Assembly (NCBI GenBank): GCA_019746355.1 | Contig: JAIESC010000134.1 | Span: 1-31,212, forward strand | Length of the DNA stretch: 31,212 nucleotides | Direction: 5' to 3' | From: Xanthobacteraceae bacterium | GTDB lineage: Bacteria > Pseudomonadota > Alphaproteobacteria > Rhizobiales > Xanthobacteraceae | Part shown: positions 6,906 through 15,806 of the stretch, piece by piece | How the letters are laid out: every line of letters starts with the position of its first letter | How positions within the stretch are numbered: position 1 is the first letter of the stretch | The notes under the pieces: generated by a model | Database searches by the model: none | Told to the model about the DNA's origin: nothing | Seen by the model: only the letters and a program-made list of their open reading frames with translations | Position numbers and translations under genes: made by a program

Positions 6906-9221
6906 CTAATACTTCACATTCGCGAACACCTTCACGCCTAAGCCCGGCATCAGCACGTTGTCCTTGGTGAACGACACGTGGTTGCGGATGTCCTCGTTGA
7001 GCAGGTTGTTGCCGACCACGCCCACCGTGACCTGCTTCCTTCCGAACGCGTCGTCCCTGAGCACCGTGGTGTGGGACAGCTCCGCCCGCAGCAGGTTGTA
7101 GCCATCGGTCGGCGTCTCGCCGACCAGCGCGACGTCGTCCTGCTTGAACGCGTGCAGCAGGTTCACCCGCGCAAGCCACTCGGCGCTGCGGAAATACACG
7201 CCGCCGCCGATCCGCTGCGGCGGGATGCGCGGCACGTTGGCTCCGTCGGTGAAGGTCGCGCGCACGATGTCGTACTGGCCCTCGATGCCGAAGAAGCCGC
7301 GCCACATCGCGTGCAGGTCCCACTGGAACTGGATTTCGCCGCCACGGAACGTGGCGTCCTGCTGCGCGTAGCGGGCCTCGGCCAGTTCCAGCGGCGCGGC
7401 GGGGTCGGTCGGCGCGACGCATTGCGTCTCGTCGCAGGTGTTGCCGGTGAGCCGGCGGAAGATGAAGCCGTCGAAGCGCGTGTAGTGGGCGGTCGCCTCG
7501 AAGCGGAAGCGCCCGTCGGGCTTGCGCAGGCCCACCTCCACCGATTTCGCCTTCTCGATCTTCAGGTTGGGGTCGCCGATGTCGAAGGTCGCGGTCGCGT
7601 CATGCGGTCCGCGCGAGAACAGCTCCGCGGGCCGGGGCGCGCGCTCGACATATTGCGCCGTGACGCTGCCGACCAGGCCGTACCACGGCAGCTTCTGAAT
7701 GAGGCCGAGGCTCGCGCTCTTCGGCGTGAAGCTCAGGTCCTGCGCCTGCGCAGCGCCGATTGTGGTCGTATTGGCGAAGGTGTCGGGAATGACCGAGGGC
7801 ATCGAGCCGCTGAGGCTGACATGCTCGATGCGGCCGGCGATCTGCGCCTTGGTTGCCGGGCTGAACTCGAACTCGTTGAAGATGTAGCCCGCGACGCGCG
7901 TGTTCTTGTTCGGATCGAACAGCCCGTTGATCGGGCTTCCCGGATCGTCCGGGCTCGATGCGATCAGCTCCTGATGGCCGGCCTGCACGCCGACCGCGGT
8001 GGTGATCGCGGCGAAGTTCGCCCGGAACGGCGCGAACTGCACCTCGACGCGGCCCTCCTGCTCCTTGTTCTTGAAGGTCTGGCGCACGCCGTCGGTCGCG
8101 GGATCGCCTTCGGTCGCAAAGCCGATCTCGTTGTGCTTGTAGTCCACCGCGCCGGCCCAGAAGCGCACGGCGTCGATCGCCGCGGATTGCGGCCGGAACT
8201 CGCCCTTGCCGGTCACTTTGGTCTGCTCCGCGTCGATGCGGGTGCCGTGGATTTCGCCGTCCTGGCCGGGGATGCGGTAGAGCGAATTGTTTTGCGTCAC
8301 CGCGACGCCGGCATAGCCGCCGGGGAAGAAGTGCGAGCCGCCGACCGACCAGCCGTCGGTGCGCGTGCCGGAATTGGGCTGGCGTCCGTTGAAGCTGCCC
8401 GGTTGCGTGGCGAGCGGCTCGACTTCGCCGAGATAGGGATAGCTCGGGATGCGGTAGTCCCTGGTGCGGCGGCCGAACACGTCGCCATGGAACGCGAAGT
8501 TCCCGGCGCCGACATCGGCGATCTGCGCGGCCTCGATGCCGCTGTCCACGCTCGAGAAGGCGGCGCGGGTTTCGAACTGCGCGCAGCCCCGGCTCATGGC
8601 GAGCGCGGGCGGGCACGGCATCGCCTCGGGGATGCGGTTGTTGTGGCTCGCGACCACGCCGCCGATCGACTGCGAGCCGTAGCGAAGTGTCGCAGGTCCG
8701 CGGACCACCTCGACGCGGTCGGTGGTGAGCGGATCGACCGGCACGAAATGGTCCTCGCCGAGATCGGACACACCGCCGCCGCCGATGCCGTTGTCGACGA
8801 TGCCGACGCGGTTGACGTCGAGCCCGCGCACGATCGGCCGGCTCGCCGCGCCCGGCGCGAAGCTCGAGCCGGTGATGCCGGGCTTGCTGAACAGGAGATC
8901 GCCGAGCGTGGTGCCGGGGCTGCGCGCGATCTCCTCGCGCGGCATCACCGTGACGGTCGCGAACTGGTCGCTGACGATCGGCAGGTTGCCAAGAAGCGGC
9001 GCCTGGATCGGCGTCACCGTCACCTGCGCAGGCGCGCGGGCGGTGCCGCCGGGCGCCGGCCGCTGCGGTCGGGTGCGGCGGACGATCGGGCTCGGCGCGC
9101 GGACGGTGATCTGCGGCAGCACGGCCTGGTCCTGCGTGGCGTCCTGCGCGCTGGCGGGCTCGGGAAGCAAAAACAAAGCGATCGATGCGAGCAACGCGGC
9201 TCGCGCTGTGAACGCTGACAT
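6906..9221 (-). CDS. TonB-dependent outer-membrane receptor, ZnuD-like (probable zinc uptake)
   Basis: 771-residue outer-membrane receptor. It has a signal peptide ending near ASAQ (residue 26), a TonB-box-like LPQITVRAP, a plug domain (about 80-200; IVRGLDVNRVGIVDNG, DRVEVVRGPATLRYG) and a 22-strand-type beta barrel ending in an aromatic-rich FANVKY terminus. Two close cysteine pairs, Cys203/Cys213 and Cys596/Cys601, could form disulfide loops as in ZnuD. Receptors of this type bring zinc through the outer membrane using TonB energy. Start ATG 9221 has AGGAATAATC before it. The upstream DUF2946 gene and a Zur-box palindrome support a zinc role. Other substrates such as other metals or heme are less likely but not excluded. 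Confidence 0.85.
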   Translation of the reverse strand: MSAFTARAALLASIALFLLPEPASAQDATQDQAVLPQITVRAPSPIVRRTRPQRPAPGGTARAPAQVTVTPIQAPLLGNLPIVSDQFATVTVMPREEIARSPGTTLGDLLFSKPGITGSSFAPGAASRPIVRGLDVNRVGIVDNGIGGGGVSDLGEDHFVPVDPLTTDRVEVVRGPATLRYGSQSIGGVVASHNNRIPEAMPCPPALAMSRGCAQFETRAAFSSVDSGIEAAQIADVGAGNFAFHGDVFGRRTRDYRIPSYPYLGEVEPLATQPGSFNGRQPNSGTRTDGWSVGGSHFFPGGYAGVAVTQNNSLYRIPGQDGEIHGTRIDAEQTKVTGKGEFRPQSAAIDAVRFWAGAVDYKHNEIGFATEGDPATDGVRQTFKNKEQEGRVEVQFAPFRANFAAITTAVGVQAGHQELIASSPDDPGSPINGLFDPNKNTRVAGYIFNEFEFSPATKAQIAGRIEHVSLSGSMPSVIPDTFANTTTIGAAQAQDLSFTPKSASLGLIQKLPWYGLVGSVTAQYVERAPRPAELFSRGPHDATATFDIGDPNLKIEKAKSVEVGLRKPDGRFRFEATAHYTRFDGFIFRRLTGNTCDETQCVAPTDPAAPLELAEARYAQQDATFRGGEIQFQWDLHAMWRGFFGIEGQYDIVRATFTDGANVPRIPPQRIGGGVYFRSAEWLARVNLLHAFKQDDVALVGETPTDGYNLLRAELSHTTVLRDDAFGRKQVTVGVVGNNLLNEDIRNHVSFTKDNVLMPGLGVKVFANVKY

Positions 9222-9295
9222 GATTATTCCTGGGCATGCGAATGCGATTTGCGGCGCGTGCGTGAGCACGGTCTGCTTGTGTCAGCGTCGCGACC

Positions 9296-9637
9296 TCAGG
9301 ACAGCGGTGGCGCGCGGGAGCGGAATGCGGTTCGAGCTTGCCTGGACCGGATCAATGCAATGGCCGGGCTTACGATCCCGGCGTCCGCCCAGACCGGTAT
9401 GGCCGAGGTGGGCACCGCGCCAGGCTGCGCCCCGGCGAGGAGGTTCAGGATCGCGCAGCACAGGCAGTAATCCTTGTCGGCGTCGCCGTGGTCGCCGTCC
9501 GGCCAGGCGGCCGCCAATCCGGCCGAACGGCCATGGACCTCGTGGTGGACGTGGCCGAAGGCGAGCCCAAGCTGGAGCGCCAGCGCAATAAGCGCCAGCC
9601 ACGCCCCGACCCGCCTCTGACCCCGAAACCCGCCCAT
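9296..9637 (-). CDS. DUF2946 family protein with His/Cys metal-binding-like motifs
   Basis: 113-residue protein. After a basic N-terminus (MGGFRGQRRVG) comes one hydrophobic segment, AWLALIALALQLGLAFGH, an export or anchor signal, then GHVHHEVHG and DGDHGDADKDYCLCC, rich in histidine, aspartate and a CxCC cluster. DUF2946 proteins are of unknown function, but the His/Cys clusters suggest metal binding in the periplasm. It lies 74 bp upstream of the ZnuD-like receptor on the same strand and 53 bp downstream of a Zur-box-like palindrome, so the two probably form one zinc-starvation operon. I use ATG 9637; an in-frame TTG at 9658 would add seven residues. Confidence 0.75.
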   Translation of the reverse strand: MGGFRGQRRVGAWLALIALALQLGLAFGHVHHEVHGRSAGLAAAWPDGDHGDADKDYCLCCAILNLLAGAQPGAVPTSAIPVWADAGIVSPAIALIRSRQARTAFRSRAPPLS

Positions 9638-9689
9638 CCGCCGAAGTCCAAGCCCCAAAAACCCGGGCGCCGCCTGCGTTCCGGCGTTA

Positions 9690-9706
9690 ATGTAATATTA
9701 TAACAT
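9690..9706 (-). promoter_or_regulatory. Probable Zur box upstream of the DUF2946/TonB receptor operon
   Basis: ATGTAATATTATAACAT is palindromic apart from one symmetric position pair and the centre base, and very AT-rich in high-GC DNA. It closely resembles the alphaproteobacterial Zur consensus (TGTTAT-n-ATAACA type). It lies 53 bp upstream of the DUF2946 start. Zur represses zinc-uptake genes when zinc is plentiful. Confidence 0.75.
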
Positions 9707-9860
9707 AACCGATCGTCAAGCTGACCGGCCAGCACCGTTAACCCTGAAAGCTTTTGGCCCGCAGCGATTAAGCCCAAGGCCGCCTTGGCGTCGAAACCTT
9801 AAACCTGCCGTGCTATGGCCCGACCAATCGCGGAAAACACGCGGCGGGACGGCTGGATTG

Positions 9861-11000
9861 ATGAAGACCGGGACGACGACATCGCAACCCGACGAGCGGG
9901 CGCAGGCGCTGGTCAGCGCCTACGAGCGCGCGGGCTATCGCCTGGTCGCGCCGCCGATCCTGCAGCCGGCCGAGCCGTTCCTCGATCTCTCCGGCGAGGA
10001 CATCCGCAAGCGCATGTATCTGACGGCCGACGCCGACGGCCGCGAGCTGTGCCTGCGCCCGGACCTGACGATCCCGGTGTCCTGCGACTACCTCGCTTCG
10101 CCGCAGGCCGGCACGCCGCAGGGCTTCTGCTACCTCGGCCCGGTCTACCGCGACCGCGGTGCGCTGCCGGCCGAGATCTTTCAGGCCGGCATCGAATCCT
10201 TCGGCCGGCCCGACAAGGCCGCGGCCGACGCGGAAATGCTCGCGCTCGGCCTCGAGGCCACCGCGCACTACGGCATCGACAAGCCGGAAATCCGCATGGG
10301 CGACGTCGGGCTGTTCGCGGCGCTGGTGAAGGCGCTCGACCTCGCGCCGGCGTGGAAGCGCCGCCTGGTGAAGGACTTCAACCGTAAAACCTCGCTCGCG
10401 CACGATCTCGACATGCTGACGCTGAGCTCGAACGCGACCAAGCCGGAATATCAGGGCGTTCTGGCCGCGCTCGAAAGCTCGGATCCGAAAGCGGCGCACG
10501 CGCTGGTCACCGACCTCCTCTCGATCGCCGGCATCTCCACGGTCGGCGGCCGCACCGTGGGCGAGATCGCCGAGCGCTTCCTCGAGCAGGCGGCGCTTGG
10601 CGCTGCGACCACGCTGCCGGCGGAGACCCGGTCGCTGATCGAGAAATTCCTCGCCGTTTCCGGCGATCCCGACGAAGCCGCCGCGGAGCTGCGCGCGCTC
10701 ACGTCCGCGGCCGGTATCGGCCTTGGCGCGGCGATCGATCTGTTCGAAAGCCGCACCGGCTTCCTCGCCGCGCGCGGCGTCGATGTCGGCAGCATCCGTT
10801 TCTCGACCGCGTTCGGCCGCGGCCTGGACTACTACACCGGCTGCGTGTTCGAGCTGCACGATCCCGCGACGCCGCCGAACGGCCCGCTGGTCGCCGGCGG
10901 CCGCTACGACGAGCTCCTGACGCGGCTTGGCGCCAGGGCGCCGATCCCGGCGGTCGGCTTCGCGGTCTGGGTCGAGCGCGTCGGTGGAGGTGCCCCATGA
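9861..11000 (+). CDS. hisZ: ATP phosphoribosyltransferase regulatory subunit HisZ
   Basis: 379-residue paralog of the histidyl-tRNA synthetase catalytic domain without the anticodon-binding domain. [33 protein letters not shown], a motif-2-like [44 protein letters not shown] and [14 protein letters not shown] mark the family. HisZ assembles with HisG to make the first enzyme of histidine synthesis and carries feedback regulation by histidine. It overlaps hisG by ATGA, so translation is coupled. I chose ATG 9861 over the in-frame ATG at 9810 because relatives start shortly before the ERAGY motif. A paralogous hisS lies 4.4 kb upstream, with the zinc and MarR genes between. Confidence 0.92.
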   Translation: MKTGTTTSQPDERAQALVSAYERAGYRLVAPPILQPAEPFLDLSGEDIRKRMYLTADADGRELCLRPDLTIPVSCDYLASPQAGTPQGFCYLGPVYRDRGALPAEIFQAGIESFGRPDKAAADAEMLALGLEATAHYGIDKPEIRMGDVGLFAALVKALDLAPAWKRRLVKDFNRKTSLAHDLDMLTLSSNATKPEYQGVLAALESSDPKAAHALVTDLLSIAGISTVGGRTVGEIAERFLEQAALGAATTLPAETRSLIEKFLAVSGDPDEAAAELRALTSAAGIGLGAAIDLFESRTGFLAARGVDVGSIRFSTAFGRGLDYYTGCVFELHDPATPPNGPLVAGGRYDELLTRLGARAPIPAVGFAVWVERVGGGAP

Positions 11001-11974
11001 GCGGCCCTCTCATCATCGCCGTGCCGGCGAAAGGCCGGTTGCAGGAGAATGCCGAGGAGTTCTTCGCCCGCGCCGGCATGAAGCTGGTGAAGCCGCGCGG
11101 CGCCCGCGACTATCGCGGCGCGGTCGCCGGCATGGCCGGCGTCGAGGTGGCGTATCTCTCGGCCTCGGAAATCGCCGACGCGCTGGCGCAGGGCGCCATT
11201 CATCTCGGCGTGACCGGGGAAGACCTGCTGCGCGAGTCGATCCCCGACATGGACAAGCGCGTGGTGATCATCGAGGGCTTGGGCTTCGGCTTCGCCAATG
11301 TCGTGGTTGCCGTGCCGCAGGCCTGGATCGACGTGCGCAGCATGGCCGACCTCGACGACGTGGCAACCGCGTTCCGCCTGAAGCACGACCGCAAGATGCG
11401 GGTCGCGACCAAGTACATCAATCTCACGCGCGATTTCTTCTCGCATCTCGGCATCGTCGACTACCGCATCGTCGAAAGCTCGGGCGCGACCGAAGGCGCG
11501 CCGGCCGCGGGCTCCGCCGAATTGATCGTCGACATCACCACCACCGGCACGACGCTCGCGGCGAACGGCCTCAAGATCGTCGAGGACGGCACGATCCTGA
11601 AGTCGCAGGCCAATCTCGTCGCCTCACGCGGCGCGAACTGGGGCGAGGCCGAGCGCGAGACCGCGCGCCGCATACTCGACCGCGTCGCGGCGCAGGCGCG
11701 GGCCCGCGCCTATCGCGAGGTGCGCACGCGCTTCCCCGGCTGCAACGACGCGATGCTGGCGGAAGCAACCAGCCGCTTCGGCGTGGTGACGCCGTTCGGC
11801 GGGCCGACCTCATCCGGCATGCTGACGCTGCACTGTCCGCCGGGCGCGGTCTACGATCTCGCCTGCTTCATGCGCGAGCGCGGCGCGCAAAGCATCACCG
11901 TCGCCGAGATCGAATACGTGTTCTCGCCGGACAATCCGCTCTACGCCCGGCTTGCGGCCGGGCTTGTGGGTTAG
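10997..11974 (+). CDS. hisG: ATP phosphoribosyltransferase HisG
   Basis: 325-residue enzyme joining ATP and PRPP to phosphoribosyl-ATP, the first committed step of histidine synthesis. It has the N-terminal [22 protein letters not shown], and the PRPP-binding loop in [24 protein letters not shown]. Beyond the catalytic core (about 220 residues) there is a C-terminal part of about 100 residues ending [34 protein letters not shown], which looks like a diverged ACT-like HisG_C domain. Short HisG proteins need HisZ, while long ones usually regulate themselves, so this long form next to hisZ is of note. Its ATG overlaps the hisZ stop. The convergent proline-rich gene ends two bases after it. Confidence 0.93.
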   Translation: MSGPLIIAVPAKGRLQENAEEFFARAGMKLVKPRGARDYRGAVAGMAGVEVAYLSASEIADALAQGAIHLGVTGEDLLRESIPDMDKRVVIIEGLGFGFANVVVAVPQAWIDVRSMADLDDVATAFRLKHDRKMRVATKYINLTRDFFSHLGIVDYRIVESSGATEGAPAAGSAELIVDITTTGTTLAANGLKIVEDGTILKSQANLVASRGANWGEAERETARRILDRVAAQARARAYREVRTRFPGCNDAMLAEATSRFGVVTPFGGPTSSGMLTLHCPPGAVYDLACFMRERGAQSITVAEIEYVFSPDNPLYARLAAGLVG

Positions 11975-11976
11975 CT

Positions 11977-12879
11977 TCAGCGGTAACTCGTCCCCGGAGT
12001 GCCGTTGCTCGGGCCGGGGCCCGGCCGGCTGACCCGAGTGCCGCCGCCGCGTTCGCCGAGCAGGCGCTGCAACTCGCGCGCCTGGCCTTGCAGCGCGCGG
12101 TATTCCTCGACCGAGATGACCACCTGCCCGGGACCTGCGGTCGTGCCGCCGCGCGGCGACGCCGTGTGCGGGCCGGAGTACTGCTGCGGCGGCGCCGCGT
12201 CGTAGCGATCGCGCGAGTAAGGATCGCGCGACGAATACACCGTGATCCGGCTTCGTCCGTCAGGGCTGTACGAGTACCGTTGCGCATCGTCCGGCGCGGA
12301 CGGAATCGATTCACGCCCGCTGTATGACGAGCTGGGCGGCCAACGGTCGGTGCCGTCATAGCGCATCGATGGCGGCTCCGAACGCGACGTCTCGTAGCGC
12401 GGGCCCTGATAGCGCGGCGGCTCGGAACGCGAAGTCTCGTACCGCGGCGCTTGGTGACGCGGCGGCCCGGACCGCAGGCTGTCGTAGCGCGGAGGCGGAC
12501 TCTCGACACGATAATGCGGACGGCCGCCGTCAGGCGGAACGCTGCGATGGCGCGGCGGGGCTTCCGCCGAACGGTTGACAGGCGGACGCGCGGCCGGCCG
12601 CGGGCGTGCCGGCGGCGGCGGTGCCGCCTCCGAACGCTCGCTGCGCGGCTCGCTCTCGGGCGCGGCTTCGCGCGGCTGGGATGGCAACTGCTGCTGGTGT
12701 TGCGGCGGCGGGGGCGGCGTCTCAAAGCCGCCGCGTGCGCCGCCTTCGCGCTCGGTGAAGTAATACGGCATCGGTGGCCGTTGCCCTTCGCATTCCGGGC
12801 CATGACACTGGGCCGCCGCCGGGCTTGACGCGAGGGTGCCGAGCGACAGCGCGACAAGCGCATAGGCAAATGTCCGCAC
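11977..12879 (-). CDS. Proline-rich secreted protein of unknown function
   Basis: 300 residues from a GTG start at 12879, preceded by AAAGGA. A clear signal peptide (MRTFAYALVALSLG... cleaved after AAA, about residue 23) is followed by CHGPEC and a very long Pro/Arg/Ser/Glu-rich, probably disordered region. This includes a 15-residue tandem repeat (RYQGPRYETSRSEPP type, 45-bp period near 12371 and 12416). The C-terminus has a short helical segment, ISVEEYRALQGQARELQRLL. It may span or coat the periplasm or cell wall. I do not recognise a family. Codon use is like its neighbours, so it is probably real. Confidence 0.7.
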   Translation of the reverse strand: MRTFAYALVALSLGTLASSPAAAQCHGPECEGQRPPMPYYFTEREGGARGGFETPPPPPQHQQQLPSQPREAAPESEPRSERSEAAPPPPARPRPAARPPVNRSAEAPPRHRSVPPDGGRPHYRVESPPPRYDSLRSGPPRHQAPRYETSRSEPPRYQGPRYETSRSEPPSMRYDGTDRWPPSSSYSGRESIPSAPDDAQRYSYSPDGRSRITVYSSRDPYSRDRYDAAPPQQYSGPHTASPRGGTTAGPGQVVISVEEYRALQGQARELQRLLGERGGGTRVSRPGPGPSNGTPGTSYR

Positions 12880-13053
12880 GTCGAATTCCTTTGTGCCGCC
12901 GTCACCGCATCTTTGCGCAGCTTACCGCGGCGGCATGTCGTTAACCATATATCTGACTGATCTTTCGAAAAGATTTCCGATATCCGAGCCACAAAGTTAA
13001 CCCAAAATGGCACATCTCGGGCTGTCGCCGCGCCGCGCGGGACAGCGCGTGAT

Positions 13054-13518
13054 CTAGCGTTTGCGCTGCGGCGTGTCGGAGCGTTTGCGGAACACGACGA
13101 AGTGGGACAGCGAGAAATTCACCAGGAAGCTGACGCCGATGGCGAGCACCTTGCCGACCCAGACCGGCATGAAATACGAGGCGATCACGACGGTTGCGGT
13201 GTTGGCCACAAGTCCCGCGACCTGCGACGCGGCAAAGCCCGCATAGGCCTTCAGCGTCAGCACGCGCCTGGATTCGCGGGCGAAGGTCGTGAGCGAATTC
13301 ATCACATAGGAGCCGCTCACCGCGACGATCCAGGCAAGCACATTGGCGGTGACGATCGGCAAGGCGAGATAGTAATAGGCGAACGAAAACATGCCGAAGT
13401 CGACCGTCGAATTCACCACGCCGACGATGGCGAAGCTCAAGGCCTTCAGCACGATGGCGCGTTGGTGCCAGGCATCGAGCGCCCGGCGGGCCGATTGGGA
13501 CAGCCATTCCATCGGCAT
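13054..13518 (-). CDS. GtrA family membrane protein
   Basis: 154-residue inner-membrane protein with four hydrophobic segments (about residues 25-47, 55-75, 93-115, 122-142). The family motif appears as KALSFAIVGVVNSTVDFGMF, and the last helix region reads FLVNFSLSHFVVFRKR. GtrA proteins are thought to help flip polyprenyl-phosphate-linked sugars across the inner membrane. The gene is divergent from the GT2 gene, which makes such donors, separated by about 137 bp. ATG 13518 has AAAGG eight bases upstream; a second ATG two codons later is possible. Confidence 0.88.
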   Translation of the reverse strand: MPMEWLSQSARRALDAWHQRAIVLKALSFAIVGVVNSTVDFGMFSFAYYYLALPIVTANVLAWIVAVSGSYVMNSLTTFARESRRVLTLKAYAGFAASQVAGLVANTATVVIASYFMPVWVGKVLAIGVSFLVNFSLSHFVVFRKRSDTPQRKR

Positions 13519-13655
13519 CGCTTAGACCTTTTCCGCGATGCGGCATAGCGGAAACCCGGCGAAATGCCCGCAAACCTGCGGCGCTGGGACGCCGAGCGGC
13601 GACAGCGCGGCAGGCTTGCGCTATAGATCGCGCAACATAGGTACCGGCCGAAAAC

Positions 13656-14726
13656 ATGGTTCAATTATCGACCACCGCGGCACATCCCGGGCCGGCGCAG
13701 CAGACGGCCGTCGGGCTGTCGATCGTCGTGCCGGTGTTCAACGAGGGCGCGGGCCTTGCGCGCTTTCACGACCGGCTGGTCGAGATCGCGCGGCAACTGC
13801 GCCAGCAGCGCGGCCTCGCGCTCGAGGTGGTCTACGTCGACGACGGCAGCCGCGACGACAGCTTTGCGGTCGCAAGCGGGCTGCCGGCCGAAGCGCTCGA
13901 CGTTCAGGTCGTCGCGCTGTCGCGCAACTTCGGCAAGGAGGCGGCGCTGCTTGCGGGCCTCGACCATGCGCGGTTCGGCGCGGTGCTGTTCATGGACGGC
14001 GACGGCCAGCATCCGGCGAGCCTCGTGCCGAAGCTTGTCGGGCACTGGCTCGATGACGGCTACGACGTCGTCTACACCGCCAAGGCGCATCGCGCCAACG
14101 AGTCGTGGTCGCGGCGCTTCCTGGTGCGGCAGTTCTACCGGCTGATCAATTACAGCACCCGGGTGCAGATTCCCGAGGACGCCGGCGATTTCCGCCTGCT
14201 GTCGCCGCGCGCCGCCGACGCGCTGCGAAGGCTTCCGGAGCGCAACCGTTTCTTCAAGGGGCTGGCGAGCTGGATCGGCTTCCGGCAGTTGCGCGTCGAC
14301 TACGAGCCGGCCTCGCGCACCCATGGCACGACGACCTGGAGCCTGTGGAGCCTGATCGGGCTTTCGATCGAAGGGCTGACGTCGTTCTCGGTCGCGCCGC
14401 TGCGGCTCGCGAGCCTGCTCGGCCTGCTGCTCGCCGTGGTGGCGCTGCTGTTCGGCGCGTCGATCCTCTGGGAGACGCTGTTCCAGGGCAAGTCGGTGCC
14501 CGGCTATCCGTCGCTGGTGGTCGGCCTGATGGTGCTCGGCGGCGTGCAACTCATCATGATCGGCATCATGGGCGAGTACATCGGCAAGATCCTGTCGGAG
14601 ATCAAAGCGCGTCCGGTCTACTTCGTCGCCGAGCACACGCTGCGCACGTCGCAAGGCCGCGTCGAGGCGCCGCCGGCTCCGGTCGAAGACGCGCGGAGAC
14701 GCGCCTTTGGCACCGCGGCGGAATGA
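13656..14726 (+). CDS. GT2 polyprenyl-phosphate glycosyltransferase (GtrB/ArnC/DPM1-like)
   Basis: 356 residues. An N-terminal GT-A catalytic domain (about 20-240) shows LSIVVPVFNEG, VVYVDDGSRDDS, LSRNFGKEAALLAGLDHA and the DxD in LFMDGDGQHP. Two C-terminal membrane helices (about 253-275 and 288-312) precede a cytoplasmic GEYIGKILSEIKARPVYFV tail. This is the layout of enzymes that load a sugar onto undecaprenyl phosphate on the cytoplasmic face. With the divergent GtrA and the YdjC-type gene downstream it suggests a lipid-linked sugar pathway for envelope modification. The sugar is unknown. The GT39-like transferase at 603-2138 could be the final enzyme but is 11 kb away. Confidence 0.92.
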   Translation: MVQLSTTAAHPGPAQQTAVGLSIVVPVFNEGAGLARFHDRLVEIARQLRQQRGLALEVVYVDDGSRDDSFAVASGLPAEALDVQVVALSRNFGKEAALLAGLDHARFGAVLFMDGDGQHPASLVPKLVGHWLDDGYDVVYTAKAHRANESWSRRFLVRQFYRLINYSTRVQIPEDAGDFRLLSPRAADALRRLPERNRFFKGLASWIGFRQLRVDYEPASRTHGTTTWSLWSLIGLSIEGLTSFSVAPLRLASLLGLLLAVVALLFGASILWETLFQGKSVPGYPSLVVGLMVLGGVQLIMIGIMGEYIGKILSEIKARPVYFVAEHTLRTSQGRVEAPPAPVEDARRRAFGTAAE

Positions 14727-14782
14727 TATCGGCCGGTCACGTTTGGCCGGCATGCTGGATGACGCAGTAACGGCCGCAGGGG

Positions 14783-15676
14783 ATGGGGCGCTTGGCCGAG
14801 CATCGAACGATCAACGGTGATGATGCGAAAACGGGCGACGGTGCATCGCTGCGGCCGATTTGGCTCTGCGCTGACGACTACGGCATTTCCGAATCCGTCG
14901 ATAAGGCGATCCGCGATCTTCTGATGCGCGGCCATATCAACGCCACCTCGGTGATGGTGGCGGCGCCGAGCTTCCAGCGCGCGGAAGCCGCCTCGCTGAA
15001 GATGCTCAGCGCCGGCACGCGGCGCTTCGGCGTGGGCCTGCATCTGACGCTGACCGCGCCGTTCAAGCCGCTGGGCGCGGGATTTCGTCCCACCCGCAGC
15101 GGGGCGTTTCTGCCGCTCGCCGAGATGCTGGTGCGGGGCACGCTGCGGCTGCTCGACCGCGACCGGCTCGCGATCGAGATCGCGACGCAGCTCAAGGCCT
15201 TCGTCACCGCGTTCGGACGCGGGCCGGATTTCGTCGACGGGCACCAGCACGTGCATCTGTTTCCGCAGGTGCGCGAGCCGCTGCTCGAGATGGTCAAGGA
15301 GGTCGCGCCGAACGCCTGGGTGCGCCAGTGCGGCCGCGTGCGTTCCGGCGGCCTTTCGGATCGCAAGGCGCTCCTGCTCGATGCGCTGAGCCGGAGGTTT
15401 CGGGCGCTCGCCGGCGCGCAGGGCATCAGAACCAATCCGGCGTTCGCCGGCACCTACGATTTCGGCACGGCGACGGCGGATGACTTCGCCAAGCGGTTTC
15501 CGGGCTTTCTCAAAGGGCTGCCGCCACAGAGCGTGGTGATGTGTCATCCGGGCTTCGTCGACGCCGAGCTGGAGCGGCTCGATCCGCTGACCAAGCTGCG
15601 TGAAAGCGAATACGCCTATCTCGCCGCCGACGGTTTTCCCACGGTGCTGCATGCGAACGGCGTGGTGCTGGCGTGA
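14783..15676 (+). CDS. YdjC/ChbG/HpnK-type carbohydrate deacetylase
   Basis: 297-residue protein of the YdjC family. Expected metal-binding residues are present: the Asp pair in LCADDYGIS (Asp31, Asp32), the histidines of DGHQHVHLFP (His154, His156, His158) and His255 in VMCHPGF. Members remove acetyl groups from N-acetylated sugars, for example chitobiose in ChbG; HpnK is linked to hopanoid loci. Placed 56 bp after the GT2 gene on the same strand, it may deacetylate the lipid-linked sugar or a related glycan. ATG 14783 is the only in-frame start before the conserved core; the purine-rich GCAGGGG just before it is close for a ribosome-binding site. Substrate assignment is inference. Confidence 0.85.
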   Translation: MGRLAEHRTINGDDAKTGDGASLRPIWLCADDYGISESVDKAIRDLLMRGHINATSVMVAAPSFQRAEAASLKMLSAGTRRFGVGLHLTLTAPFKPLGAGFRPTRSGAFLPLAEMLVRGTLRLLDRDRLAIEIATQLKAFVTAFGRGPDFVDGHQHVHLFPQVREPLLEMVKEVAPNAWVRQCGRVRSGGLSDRKALLLDALSRRFRALAGAQGIRTNPAFAGTYDFGTATADDFAKRFPGFLKGLPPQSVVMCHPGFVDAELERLDPLTKLRESEYAYLAADGFPTVLHANGVVLA

Positions 15677-15806
15677 AATTTTTCGATTTTGCAATGGGTT
15701 AGCCGGGCGGCAAGCCGCCGCACAAATAAGATTTAACCGCCATTCCGCCGCCACCGTGCGCCTCCTACATGAGGGCCGGACTTGCGGGGACCGGAGGAGG
15801 AGCAGG

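Noticed and set aside
6978..9218. Plus-strand ORF of 746 codons opposite the TonB receptor
   Set aside because: Arg/Ala/Asp-rich with no motif; the minus strand has signal peptide, plug and barrel motifs and a good ribosome-binding site.
5482..9860. The 4.4 kb between hisS and hisZ as a genomic island
   Set aside because: Composition and codon use match the flanks and no integrase, tRNA or direct-repeat ends are seen. The separation may be ancient or normal for this lineage.
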